From Arthrobacter sp. StoSoilB22 (lineage in GTDB: Bacteria > Actinomycetota > Actinomycetes > Actinomycetales > Micrococcaceae): a stretch of DNA of 64,000 nucleotides. The stretch covers positions 4,092,001 to 4,156,000 of the forward strand of contig NZ_AP024652.1 of the NCBI RefSeq assembly GCF_019977315.1. Direction: 5' to 3'. The position numbers were made by a program, and so were the translations under genes. The notes under the pieces are model-generated. The model had not been told where the DNA came from. It did no database searches and was given only the letters and a program-made list of their open reading frames with translations. Positions 46,077 to 54,922 of this stretch are shown here, one piece after another (within the stretch, counting starts at the first letter, position 1; every line of letters starts with the position of its first letter).

Positions 46077-47376
46077 TCACGGCCTCCGGCTCTGCAGCCG
46101 ACGGTTTCAGGAAGAGTTCCACCACAGGTACGGCGACGTCCGGCCGCTGCACTGGCAGCTTGATGGTTAACGTCCCTGGCGGTTGGCCTCCCTGGGTCAT
46201 GTTCATGGCCTGCTGTCCGGGGTTTACTTCTTTGAGGAACACCTCGGACGCGTCGTTCAGCAACTGCGCGTACTCGACCTTCCCGGCAAGGTCCGGGAGG
46301 TGGACGTACTCGAACGGCCAAGCGAACAGGTGGACGTAAAGCCTGTCACCGCGCTGCGTGTATCGCGTATCTGCCGGGGCCGTGAACTGCGAGGCCCCCG
46401 CCCCGTAGATGGCGCGCGAGTGCAGCTTCATCCAGCCGCCAATGCCTTCCAAGGATGCCAGGGCCCGAGGATCGAGGTTTCCCCTTCCGGTAGGGCCGAC
46501 GTTGAGCAGCAAGTTGCCGCCCTTGGAAACACCGTCTACCAGCATGCGGATGAGCAGGTCCACGGATTTATAGTTCAGGTTGTCCCTGTCGTAGCCCCAG
46601 CTTCCGTTCAGTGTCTGGCATGCCTCCCAGGTGACCGGTTCGCCGTCGAGCATCATGGGGCCGGCGGGCTGGTACTGTTCCGGCGTGACGAAGTCTCCCG
46701 GGATTTCCAGCCGGTCGTTGACAATAATGCCGGGTTGCAGCTCCCGCACCATGGCGAGCAACGCCTCAGAATCCCAATCCTTTCGCCCCTTGCCGCCCCA
46801 GAATTCCTCTTCATGTCCACCTGTGTAGGAGAAGTCGAAGAACAGGTAGTCGATGGTTCCGTAGTTGCTCAGGAGCTCACGCACCTGACCGTGCAGGTAC
46901 TCGCGGTAACGGGCCATGTCGCGTCCGGCGTTCAAGCTTTCGACGTCGGCAGCGTTGCGTTGCGGGTGTACCCCGTCAACGGTGAAGTCGGGGTGGTGCC
47001 AGTCAACGAGCGAGTGGTAGAAGCCGACCTTCAGCCCCTCGGCCTTGAGTGCTTCCACATACGGTGTGATCAGGTCACGGCCGGCGGGCGTGTTGGTGGC
47101 TTTGTAATCAGTCAAGGCTGAGTCCCACAGGCAGAAGCCGTCATGGTGCTTGGTGGTGAGGACCACGTACTTCATCCCCGCATTCCGGGCGGCGCGGGCC
47201 CATTCCCTGGGATCGTAGAGGTCCGGGTCGAAGCGTTGGAAATACTTCGAGTACTCCTCCACGGTGATTTCTTCCTGGTTCATCACCCACTCGTGCCGGG
47301 CAGGCAGGGCGTAGATGCCCCAGTGCACGAACATCCCAAAGCGTGCCTCTTCAAACCAAGGTGCGTGCTGAATCAA
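46069..47376 (-). CDS. Alpha-L-fucosidase (GH29)
   Basis: The 435-residue protein is a GH29 fucosidase: RFGMFVHWGIYALPARHEWV near the start, KYVVLTTKHHDGFCLWDS, and the nucleophile Asp likely in YLFFDFSYTGG. Unlike many GH29 enzymes it has no signal peptide, so it acts on imported fucosides in the cytoplasm. It releases L-fucose for the pathway. It overlaps the dehydratase gene by four bases upstream and the mutarotase downstream. Confidence 0.92.
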   Translation of the reverse strand: MIQHAPWFEEARFGMFVHWGIYALPARHEWVMNQEEITVEEYSKYFQRFDPDLYDPREWARAARNAGMKYVVLTTKHHDGFCLWDSALTDYKATNTPAGRDLITPYVEALKAEGLKVGFYHSLVDWHHPDFTVDGVHPQRNAADVESLNAGRDMARYREYLHGQVRELLSNYGTIDYLFFDFSYTGGHEEEFWGGKGRKDWDSEALLAMVRELQPGIIVNDRLEIPGDFVTPEQYQPAGPMMLDGEPVTWEACQTLNGSWGYDRDNLNYKSVDLLIRMLVDGVSKGGNLLLNVGPTGRGNLDPRALASLEGIGGWMKLHSRAIYGAGASQFTAPADTRYTQRGDRLYVHLFAWPFEYVHLPDLAGKVEYAQLLNDASEVFLKEVNPGQQAMNMTQGGQPPGTLTIKLPVQRPDVAVPVVELFLKPSAAEPEAVNG

Positions 47377-48677
47377 CGGGATTCCTTCCAGATGGGGCCG
47401 TTCGGAAAACTGTAGGTGGCCAGTGTTTCACGGAGCATTTCGTTTCCTGCACCCGGCCCAGCGGGCGGCCAGTAGGCGCCGTCGTGGACCACCACGGGAG
47501 TGATGAAGTGTTCATGGAGGTGGTCCACGAACTCGATGGTCCTGTTCTCCCTGGTACCGGAGACAGCTACGAAGTCGAACATGGACAGGTGCTGCACGGC
47601 TTCGCAAAGGCCAACCCCGCCGGCGTGCGGACATACCGGCACACCGAACTTGGCAGCAAGAAGTAGTATCGCGATGTTCTCGTTCACGCCCGCTACCCTG
47701 GCGGCGTCAATCTGCAGGACTTGAAGTGAACCTGCCTGAAGCATCTGTTTGAACACCACGCGGTTCTGGACATGTTCACCGGTGGCGACGGGGATGGGCG
47801 TAACTCCACGGGAGATTGCAGCGTGGCCCAGGATGTCGTCCGGGCTGGTGGGCTCCTCAATCCAGGCGATGTCGTAGGGAGCGAGGTGGGCCATCCAGTC
47901 GATGGCTTCCTGGACGTCCCAGCGCTGGTTGGCGTCCACTGCGATCTTGATGTCGGGGCCCACAGCAGCGCGCGCAGTCCTCACGCGGCGGATGTCGTCC
48001 TCCAAGCAGGCGCCCACCTTCAACTTGATCTGGGCGAATCCGTCAGCCACGGCTTCCTTGGCCAGCCGCGTCAGTTTCTCGTCGCTGTAACCCAGCCAAC
48101 CCGGCGTCGTGGTGTATGCGGGGTAACCCTCAGCGCGAAGTGCCGCTTTGCGGGCTTCGCGTCCGGGTTCGGCGGCGCGAAGTATGCTCAGGGCTTCGTC
48201 CGGAGTGAGCGCGTCCGTGAGGTACCGGAAGTCCACGAGCGCTACGAGTTCTTCGGGCGTCATACCTGCGAGCAACTCCCACAGGGGCAGACCTGCACGT
48301 TTGGCTTTCAGGTCCCACAGAGCATTGACCACCGCACCGATAGCCATGTGCATAACGCCCTTCTCCGGCCCCAGCCACCTGAGTTGGGAATCATGGGCCA
48401 ACAGTTTCCAGGTGGCGCCCATGTCAGCGAGCAGTTCCTCAACGGACCGGCCGAGGATGTGCCCGCGGAGGGCATCAAGCGCCGCCGTTTCAACCTCGTT
48501 CCCGCGCCCAATCGTGAACACAAACCCGTGGCCCTCGTGCCCATCCCCGGCATCCGTGCGGATGATGAGGTACGCCGCTGAATAGTCCGGGTCCGGATTC
48601 ATGGCATCGGAACCGTCCAGTTCCAAGGATGTTGGGAAGCGGACATCGAACGTTTCCACTGCGGTGATGGTGCTCAT
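47373..48677 (-). CDS. L-fuconate dehydratase (enolase superfamily)
   Basis: The 434-residue protein, starting MSTITAVETFDVRFPTSLEL, matches fuconate dehydratases: DPDYSAAYLIIRTDAGDGHE, the KxK base motif in IKLKVGACLEDD, metal ligands in DANQRWD and IEEPTSPDDI, and VCPHAGGVGLCE. It removes water from L-fuconate to give 2-keto-3-deoxy-L-fuconate. It is the first gene of the minus-strand operon, opposite the FAH-hydrolase/SDR operon. Confidence 0.93.
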   Translation of the reverse strand: MSTITAVETFDVRFPTSLELDGSDAMNPDPDYSAAYLIIRTDAGDGHEGHGFVFTIGRGNEVETAALDALRGHILGRSVEELLADMGATWKLLAHDSQLRWLGPEKGVMHMAIGAVVNALWDLKAKRAGLPLWELLAGMTPEELVALVDFRYLTDALTPDEALSILRAAEPGREARKAALRAEGYPAYTTTPGWLGYSDEKLTRLAKEAVADGFAQIKLKVGACLEDDIRRVRTARAAVGPDIKIAVDANQRWDVQEAIDWMAHLAPYDIAWIEEPTSPDDILGHAAISRGVTPIPVATGEHVQNRVVFKQMLQAGSLQVLQIDAARVAGVNENIAILLLAAKFGVPVCPHAGGVGLCEAVQHLSMFDFVAVSGTRENRTIEFVDHLHEHFITPVVVHDGAYWPPAGPGAGNEMLRETLATYSFPNGPIWKESR

Positions 48678-48719
48678 ACGGCTCCTGAGGTGCGTTGCTC
48701 TATCTTTACCCGACACTAA

Positions 48720-48795
48720 ACATCGGATGTATACCTTGTCAATGGGTCACATTTCCGTATTATGGGTAACAACACCACACTAGAGTTCGGATGTT
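48720..48795. promoter_or_regulatory. Divergent fucose promoter with two shared operator motifs
   Basis: ACATCGGATGT (48720-48730) is a perfect odd palindrome, and TTCGGATGTT (48786-48795) repeats its right half. On the plus strand TTGTCA (48736-48741) and TATTAT (48758-48763) form a promoter with 16-base spacing. On the minus strand TTGACA (48743-48738) could serve the opposite operon, with the first palindrome in its spacer. Binding at both sites would shut both operons. Confidence 0.65.
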
Positions 48796-48819
48796 AGTCC
48801 CGAACGCACGGAGGAAGCC

Positions 48820-49728
48820 ATGACCTTGAAATTCGCCAGGCTGGGTACGGCCGGAAACGAACAACCGGCCGTCATCGCCCAGGACGCCGCCGGTGTTGAA
48901 AAGTACTTCAGCCTAACGGCCCTGACCCAAGACATCGACGGCGGTTTCCTCGCCTCGGACGGCATCGAACGCACCCGCGAAGCCCTGGAGAAAGGGGAAC
49001 TTCCCCAGATCTCAGCGGAGGGCCTGCGCATCGGTGCACCCATTGCCCGCCCGGGCGCCGTCGTCGCCATCGGCCTCAATTACACTGCTCATGCTGCCGA
49101 ATCCGGTGCTACGCCGCCCGAGGTTCCCGTAGTTTTCCTCAAGCCCACCAATACCATCGCCGGGCCGTTCGACGCCGCCCCCATCCCACCGTCGTCGGAA
49201 AAGTACGACTGGGAAGTGGAACTGGCAATCGTGATCGGCAAGGAAGCGTCATACCTTTCCTCCCTATCTGACGCCGAGGCATGCATCGCCGGCTACGCCG
49301 TGGCCAACGACCTCTCGGAGCGCGACTACCAAATCCCCGGCGCCGCAGGACAGTGGACCAAAGGCAAATCCCTTCCCGGCTCCACTCCCCTGGGCCCGTG
49401 GCTGGTTCCAGCCTCGGACATCGATGCCGGCAACCTCCGCCTGCAGACCCTGGTCAACGGTGAGGCCCGCCAGGATTCCAGTACCTCGGACATGATCTTC
49501 CACCCCGCAACGATCGTGCACCACCTCAGCCAGTACATGGTCCTGGAGCCGGGCGACGTGATCATCACGGGCACGCCGGAGGGTGTGGCACTGTCCGGCC
49601 GTTTCCCCTTCATCCAGCCCGGCGACGCGGTGGAACTGGAAATTGAAGGACTTGGACGCCAGCGCCAGGAGTATTTCCGTGCGCAGGCCGGCGCGCAGTC
49701 CGGTGCGACCGCCCACATCTACGCCTAA
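48820..49728 (+). CDS. FAH-family hydrolase (2,4-diketo-3-deoxy-L-fuconate hydrolase candidate)
   Basis: The 302-residue protein is a fumarylacetoacetate hydrolase-family enzyme: GLNYTAHAAESGATPPEVPV, metal ligands in KYDWEVELAIVIG, and FIQPGDAVELEIEGLG near the end. In the oxidative fucose route this family splits 2,4-diketo-3-deoxy-L-fuconate to pyruvate and L-lactate. Position next to the SDR dehydrogenase and opposite fuconate dehydratase supports that role. Confidence 0.88.
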   Translation: MTLKFARLGTAGNEQPAVIAQDAAGVEKYFSLTALTQDIDGGFLASDGIERTREALEKGELPQISAEGLRIGAPIARPGAVVAIGLNYTAHAAESGATPPEVPVVFLKPTNTIAGPFDAAPIPPSSEKYDWEVELAIVIGKEASYLSSLSDAEACIAGYAVANDLSERDYQIPGAAGQWTKGKSLPGSTPLGPWLVPASDIDAGNLRLQTLVNGEARQDSSTSDMIFHPATIVHHLSQYMVLEPGDVIITGTPEGVALSGRFPFIQPGDAVELEIEGLGRQRQEYFRAQAGAQSGATAHIYA

Positions 49729-49732
49729 CGCC

Positions 49733-50500
49733 GTGGCAACCTCGGTGGGCAACGACTTCGAAGGCCTCACAGCACTCGTAACCGGCGGCGCCTCGGGCAT
49801 CGGGGCAGCCATCGCGGACCGCCTGGCGGCAGGGGGCGCGCAGGTGGCGGTCCTGGACCTGGCCCCCGAAACCAGCCCGCACTGTGGAGTGCAGTGCAAC
49901 GTCGCCGACGACGGCTCGGTGCGTGCCGCCGTCGAGCGCGTTGTACAGCAGTTCGGCCGCCTGGACATCGTGATCAACAACGCCGGCATCGGCGCGCAAG
50001 GTGACATCTCGGCCAACGATGACGACGAATGGCTGCGAGTCCTTAACGTCAACGTGGTGGGCATAGCGCGCGTCAGCCGGGCAGCACTCCCGTACCTGCG
50101 CAAATCCCCGGCGGCTGCGATCGTGAACACCTGTTCCATCGCCGCGACGGCCGGACTCCCGCAGCGTGCCCTGTACTCGGCGTCGAAGGGCGCCGTCTTG
50201 GCGCTGACGCTCGCCATGGCCGCGGATCACGTTCGGGAGGGCATCCGCGTGAACTGCGTGAACCCCGGCACAGTAGACACCCCGTGGGTTGGCCGGTTGC
50301 TCGATTCAGCCGCTGACCCCGCCGGCGAGCGCGCCGCCCTCAATGCCCGCCAACCGCATGGCCGGATGGTGGACCCTGCTGAGGTGGCCGGTGCCGTCGC
50401 TTACCTGGCGAGCCCGCTGTCCGGATCGACGTCGGGAACCTCACTGGCGGTCGACGGCGGCATGCAGGGCCTGCGGCTGCGGCCGGTTCAGTCATCTTAG
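49733..50500 (+). CDS. SDR-family 2-keto-3-deoxy-L-fuconate dehydrogenase candidate
   Basis: The protein of about 255 residues is a classical short-chain dehydrogenase: TGGASGIGAAIAD for NAD binding, NNAGIGAQGD, the catalytic S-Y-K as NTCSIAATAG and YSASKGAV, and a typical C-terminus (VDGGMQGL). It would oxidise 2-keto-3-deoxy-L-fuconate to the 2,4-diketo acid. The GTG at 49733 lies four bases after the hydrolase stop, with no clear ribosome site, so re-initiation is likely. Confidence 0.85.
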   Translation: MATSVGNDFEGLTALVTGGASGIGAAIADRLAAGGAQVAVLDLAPETSPHCGVQCNVADDGSVRAAVERVVQQFGRLDIVINNAGIGAQGDISANDDDEWLRVLNVNVVGIARVSRAALPYLRKSPAAAIVNTCSIAATAGLPQRALYSASKGAVLALTLAMAADHVREGIRVNCVNPGTVDTPWVGRLLDSAADPAGERAALNARQPHGRMVDPAEVAGAVAYLASPLSGSTSGTSLAVDGGMQGLRLRPVQSS

Positions 50501-50661
50501 GTGGGAGGTACGACGCCGGAGCGAACGCGCGCGCCGACAGGCCGCCGTCGCGCGTTGCTTCGTAACGCAACGGGCCCGCAACCTCCGGCAGCGGTGATTC
50601 GCCTATGCTCAACTCCAAGAGATCAACGGCGACTCACTTAGCAGACTCAGGAGATACAGCC

Positions 50662-51987
50662 ATGAGCAACTGGCGCATCAGGGACTTCCACTCGTCCGAT
50701 TTGGACGGCATCCTGCACCTCTGGGAGTCACTCAAAGCCGACGGCGTGGAACCCGTATACGCACTGTCCGAGGTTCTGGCGTCCTGTGAAAAGGACCATG
50801 CCGTGGTGGCGGTGCAGGGTGAGCAGGTGGTGGGAGCCGCCGTCGGACGCGCCGCCCACGACCAAGGCTGGATCGTTTTCCTGGCAACGCTGACGGAGTT
50901 CCGCGGACGCGGGATCGGCACCTCGCTGCTGTCCGCCGTCGAGAACCGCATGGCCCCGCACGGGCTCAACAAACTCTCCGCGCTGATGCCGGAAACGGAA
51001 ACGCGGGTGGAAGCATTCCTGGGCCGCGGCTTTGTGGTGAAGAAGAACCTGCGCTACTTCGAGCGGACCATCCCCGTGCAGCGGCAGGAACTCGGGGCAT
51101 TGGGGCTCTTGGGCGGGCGCATCCTTGCCCGGGATCTCTGGGAGAACGTGGCCGGCATGCGCCGCGAGAAGGAACTCCTTGAACGCCGACTGGTTCTGCC
51201 ATTGGCTGAGGCTGATCTGGCCGATGAATACGGCGTTGTTCCGCCCCGGGCCGTGGTACTTTTCGGTCCTCCAGGCACCGGCAAAACCACGTTCGCAAAA
51301 GCCATTGCGTCCCGGCTTGAGTGGCCGTTTGTGGAGGTGTTCCCGTCTCGCCTCGCCTCCGATCCCAAGGGCCTGGCCGGTGCTCTGCGCGAGACGTTCC
51401 TGGAAATTGCCGAACTGGAACACGCCGTGGTGTTCATCGACGAAGTGGAGGAGATCGCGTCGCAGCGCGCCGGCGATCCGCCGTCGCCATTGCAGGGCGT
51501 CACCAACGAACTCCTCAAAATCATCCCGGCTTTCCGCGAACAACCCGGCCGGCTGCTGGTGTGCGCTACCAACTTCATCCGCGCCCTGGACACCGCGTTC
51601 CTGCGCCACGGTCGGTTCGATTACGTCATTCCCATCGGGCTCCCGGACGTCCATGCCCGCGAGGCCATGTGGCAGCGGTTCATCCCCGCAGCCGTGGTGG
51701 ACTCAGTCGATATTGCCCAGCTGGTGGACCGAACCGAAGGCTTCTCACCGGCGGACATCGAGTTCGCTGCGCGCAGCGCCTCCCAGCGGGCTTTGGAAAA
51801 AGCAGTGTACGACGACGATGCTGCCTCGGGCGGTTCAGCCGGCCTTGCGTCCGGGGCCGGGTCCACCGGGCGCAAGGGACCCGAGACGCAGGACTACCTC
51901 GACGCGATTGCGGATACCCGGACCACCGTGAGCCCCGAGGTGCATCAGGACTTCCTGGAAGACATCGACGTGCTGGGGCGGGTGTAG
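50662..51987 (+). CDS. GNAT acetyltransferase-AAA+ ATPase fusion protein
   Basis: The 441-residue protein joins a GNAT domain (about 1-135, motif A RGRGIGTSLL at 81-90) to an AAA+ ATPase domain (about 165-380). The ATPase domain has Walker A GPPGTGKTT (202-210), Walker B VVFIDEVEE (256-264), sensor 1 ATN (302-304) and arginine-finger-like LRHGRFD (314-320). A Ser/Gly linker precedes the C-terminus. The start at 50662 follows AGGAG. Single-chain pairing of acyl transfer and unfoldase-type ATPase is unusual; substrate and role are unknown. Confidence 0.82.
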   Translation: MSNWRIRDFHSSDLDGILHLWESLKADGVEPVYALSEVLASCEKDHAVVAVQGEQVVGAAVGRAAHDQGWIVFLATLTEFRGRGIGTSLLSAVENRMAPHGLNKLSALMPETETRVEAFLGRGFVVKKNLRYFERTIPVQRQELGALGLLGGRILARDLWENVAGMRREKELLERRLVLPLAEADLADEYGVVPPRAVVLFGPPGTGKTTFAKAIASRLEWPFVEVFPSRLASDPKGLAGALRETFLEIAELEHAVVFIDEVEEIASQRAGDPPSPLQGVTNELLKIIPAFREQPGRLLVCATNFIRALDTAFLRHGRFDYVIPIGLPDVHAREAMWQRFIPAAVVDSVDIAQLVDRTEGFSPADIEFAARSASQRALEKAVYDDDAASGGSAGLASGAGSTGRKGPETQDYLDAIADTRTTVSPEVHQDFLEDIDVLGRV

Positions 51988-51993
51988 GTTTCT

Positions 51994-52089
51994 GCCGGCG
52001 AGATCGCCGGAACGCTGCCGGGCCGCCGGAATGGTGTGAGATCGCCGGGTCTATCCGGCGATCTGGACGCATTCCAGCGATCTCGGCGA
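51994..52089. repeat. Nested AGATCGCCGG palindrome
   Basis: AGATCGCCGG-GTCTAT-CCGGCGATCT (52039-52064) is a perfect hairpin. A further AGATCGCCGG lies at 52001-52010, and CGGCGAGATCGC near 51996-52008 is mirrored by GCGATCTCGGCG near 52078-52089 with one mismatch. GGAATG/CATTCC pairs lie between. It fills the gap between two plus-strand genes. Confidence 0.75.
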
Positions 52090-52120
52090 GGGGCCCATGG
52101 GTGGCGGTAATCTTTGAGCC

Positions 52121-53365
52121 ATGTCCTCGAATCCCCTTCGCCATGCGCTCTCCCGCATGGGCGGCCGCGATCCCCACGAAAAACACCGCACCGCCACCCC
52201 GCTTGAGCTGTTCTTCGACCTGACCTTTGTTATTGCCTTCGGTGTTGCCGGCAGCCAGTTCGCGCACGCGGTGGCCGAAGCGCATTTCGGGGCGGGCCTT
52301 TTGGGCTTTAGCTTCGCTATGTTCGCGGTGATCTGGGCTTGGATCAACTTCACGTGGTTCGCCAGCGCCTACGACACCGATGACTGGGTGTTCAGGGTGG
52401 TCACCATGATTCAGATGGTTGGCGTCCTCATCCTGGCCATGGGCATTGAGCCGATGTTCCACTCGATTGTGGAAGGGGATCATGTCAACAACGTGGCCAT
52501 CCTCATCGGTTACATCATCATGCGCGTAGCTTTGATCTTCCAGTGGCTGCGCGCTGCCCGCCAAGACCCGGAACGCCGCGAGACATGCCTCCGTTACGCG
52601 AAGTACCTGGCAATCGTGCAAGTTGGCTGGGTCATCGCCTTGGTGATTGAGACGGATGTGCTCACCACGTTCCTCCTGGCGGCCCCTTTGTTTGTCCTGG
52701 AGATGGCGACCCCGTACTTCGCAGAACGCAAGATCCGTACGCCCTGGCATGCTCACCACATTGCTGAAAGATACGGCCTGCTTGCCATCATCGCCCTGGG
52801 TGAATGTTTGATTGGCGCTATTGAAACCCTGCGGGCAATCGTTGCCACACACAGTTGGTCCATGGACGCCGCCTTGGTGGGCTTGAGTGGAACCGGGCTG
52901 GCCTTCGCCATGTGGTGGATCTACTTCATCCTGCCCTCAGGCCCTGCACTTCACGTCCAGCGGCATCGCTCATGGGTGTTTGGCTATGGGCACATGCCGG
53001 TCTTCGCAGCCATTGCGGCTACAGGCGCGGGACTCCACGTCGCTGCGTACTTCATTGATCACGAGACACACATCCCGGCGGCTGCTGCCGTGGCCTCCAT
53101 CGCCATCCCGGTGATCCTCTTCAAGGCCTCACTCACCACCCTTTACTGCATCATGCTGGGTCCGGATCGCGACCTCATCTGGAGTTCCGCGCTGGTGGTC
53201 CTGGGTCTGGCGTCCAGTATTGCCCTGGCCGCGGCCGGTGCATCCGTGCCCATCTGCATGCTGGCAATGATGCTGGTGCTGGGCCTGTCCATTGGGTACG
53301 ACGAACGGCGTGGGCACAAAGGCAGGGCGGCAGCACTCCGTCGGCTCGAATCCGCCGCTGGCTAG
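52121..53365 (+). CDS. Low-temperature-requirement A (LtrA) family membrane protein
   Basis: The 414-residue protein has about eleven hydrophobic helices and the LtrA motifs EKHRTATPLELFFDLTFVIA at the N-terminus, AERYGLLAIIALGECLIGA in the middle and similar helix pairs. The family was first named from a Listeria cold-growth mutant; its transport activity is unknown. A palindrome precedes it and another follows it. Confidence 0.92.
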   Translation: MSSNPLRHALSRMGGRDPHEKHRTATPLELFFDLTFVIAFGVAGSQFAHAVAEAHFGAGLLGFSFAMFAVIWAWINFTWFASAYDTDDWVFRVVTMIQMVGVLILAMGIEPMFHSIVEGDHVNNVAILIGYIIMRVALIFQWLRAARQDPERRETCLRYAKYLAIVQVGWVIALVIETDVLTTFLLAAPLFVLEMATPYFAERKIRTPWHAHHIAERYGLLAIIALGECLIGAIETLRAIVATHSWSMDAALVGLSGTGLAFAMWWIYFILPSGPALHVQRHRSWVFGYGHMPVFAAIAATGAGLHVAAYFIDHETHIPAAAAVASIAIPVILFKASLTTLYCIMLGPDRDLIWSSALVVLGLASSIALAAAGASVPICMLAMMLVLGLSIGYDERRGHKGRAAALRRLESAAG

Positions 53366-53378
53366 GGCATTCCGGTGC

Positions 53379-53439
53379 GTTGCGAGGCCCGCTCTGCACG
53401 CAATATCGACTCGAAAGCATGCAGAGTAGGCCCCACAAC
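53379..53439. repeat. Palindromic repeat family 2, copy 2
   Basis: GTTGCGAGGCCCGCTCTGCA (from 53379) is mirrored by the right arm ending AGGCCCCACAAC (to 53439), with a short loop of CAATATCGACTCGAAA type. It matches the 30770-30830 element: arms share the pattern GTTG, one variable base, GAGGCCCGCT, one variable base, TGCACGC. It lies between the convergent LtrA and HD-domain genes. Confidence 0.8.
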
Positions 53440-53452
53440 GGGTGGATTGGGG

Positions 53453-53989
53453 TTACTCGGGGACGATCTCGTCCAGTTCCCGCAGCAAGTACGGGTTGAT
53501 GCGCTCCAGAATCATCCGGACCTCTTCGCGAGGAACGGCCGTGTACAGCACAGGGCGGGCATCGGCGTAGCGGGTTACCGGAGGCTTGTCCGGCCACTTT
53601 TCCGCAAGCGCTTTGACCCTCTCGGGCAGGGAGTTGTGGGCGTTGTCCGCGATCTTCACCAACGTTGCGTCGTGGTCCTCCGCTACGAAACGGATACCGG
53701 CGTCGTAATCATCCGGGTCCTCGTGGAAGCGGCGGGTGACACGTTCGATGATGTCTACCGCACGCTCGGACACCCCCATTTCGAGCAGGGCCTGCCGGGT
53801 GATAGGGGTGTCTTCGGCGATGTCATGAAGGTATCCGGCGATCTGGATATCTTCATCGAAGTCGGCGAGCGCGTCGCCCACGGCCAGAACGTGCTCCCGA
53901 TACGGCCGTTTGAGTTTGTCCTTCTGCCGGTTGTGAGCCACCTCGGCCAAAACCTGGGCTGTCTCTACGGTAAAGCGTGGTTCGGTCAT
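53453..53989 (-). CDS. HD-domain phosphohydrolase (RelA/MESH1-like)
   Basis: The 178-residue protein has HD-type metal motifs: H in YREHVLAVGD, HD in AGYLHDIAEDT and D in VKIADNAHNSL, the arrangement of the (p)ppGpp hydrolase half of RelA/SpoT and MESH1. It is a single-domain enzyme, so degradation of a phosphorylated nucleotide is plausible. Substrate not proven. Confidence 0.82.
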   Translation of the reverse strand: MTEPRFTVETAQVLAEVAHNRQKDKLKRPYREHVLAVGDALADFDEDIQIAGYLHDIAEDTPITRQALLEMGVSERAVDIIERVTRRFHEDPDDYDAGIRFVAEDHDATLVKIADNAHNSLPERVKALAEKWPDKPPVTRYADARPVLYTAVPREEVRMILERINPYLLRELDEIVPE

Positions 53990-54099
53990 GCTGGCCTCCG
54001 GCTTGAAGAGGGACCGACGGGGATCGGTCCTTCCCTTCAGGCTATCCGCTGTTCGGGCCCCGAAACACCGAGCTACCCGGCCTACCGGCTCTGCCCGCT

Positions 54100-54891
54100 C
54101 TACCAGTCTTGAACTGCGCGGGCTGCAATGGCAACGGTGATGGCCCTGGGCAAACGCTGAGCGAAACCTGCCGCAACGCGGTTAGCCAAGCCCGAAACCA
54201 CGCTGCCGGGCGTGTCCTTGCGATCGAGGGCCTTGAGCGCAGTTCCCACAACTTGGGCCGAGGTCTGCATCTTGCCAACCGCCGCCGACTCGCCGCCCAG
54301 CACGTCGAAGAACTCGGTGCGCGTCGCTCCGGGGCAAAGGGCCAGAACGTTGAGTCCGGAGCTCTTGGTTTCGTGGGCAACGGCTTCGGTGAAGCTCAGG
54401 ACGAAGGCCTTGGTGGCGCCGTAAACGGCCATGCCGGGAATGGGCTGGAAAGCGGCCGTGCTTGCAACATTCAACAGGGCACCCTTCCCCGAGGCGAGCA
54501 GTCCGGGCAGGAAGGCACGGGTAATGTCCACGAGGGCGGCCACATTCAAGGAGATCTCGGACGCAATGGTGTCCGGGTCCTCCTCCACCAACGGACCATG
54601 GGTACCGAAACCCGCGTTGTTGATCAACGTGTCCACGGTGATTCCGCGGCCGGACAGTTCGCCGAGGAGCTCGCGTCCAACTCCTGCCCGGCCGAGGTCC
54701 ATGGGGAGCACAGTAACGGTGACACCGTGCCGGGAGCGCAGGTCCTGGGCCAACTCCTCAAGACGGTCTGCGCGCCTGGCCACCAGGACGAGGTTGGAAC
54801 CCCGGGCAGCAAATTGCCCGGCGAATTCGGCGCCGAGTCCGGAGCTGGCACCGGTGATGAGTGCGGTGGTACCTGCGTAGGTCATGGTCAT
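54100..54891 (-). CDS. SDR-family oxidoreductase
   Basis: The 263-residue protein is a short-chain dehydrogenase: TGASSGLGAEFAGQ (NADP-preferring pattern), NNAGFGTHG, a serine in NVASTAAF and the Y-K pair in YGATKAF. Related proteins are DltE/YqjQ-like reductases. The substrate is unknown. It is divergent from a TetR regulator whose operator repeats lie between them, making it the likely target of repression. Confidence 0.9.
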   Translation of the reverse strand: MTMTYAGTTALITGASSGLGAEFAGQFAARGSNLVLVARRADRLEELAQDLRSRHGVTVTVLPMDLGRAGVGRELLGELSGRGITVDTLINNAGFGTHGPLVEEDPDTIASEISLNVAALVDITRAFLPGLLASGKGALLNVASTAAFQPIPGMAVYGATKAFVLSFTEAVAHETKSSGLNVLALCPGATRTEFFDVLGGESAAVGKMQTSAQVVGTALKALDRKDTPGSVVSGLANRVAAGFAQRLPRAITVAIAARAVQDW

Positions 54892-54922
54892 GGCTGGATC
54901 CCGTCGGTTGAGTCGAAGACTA

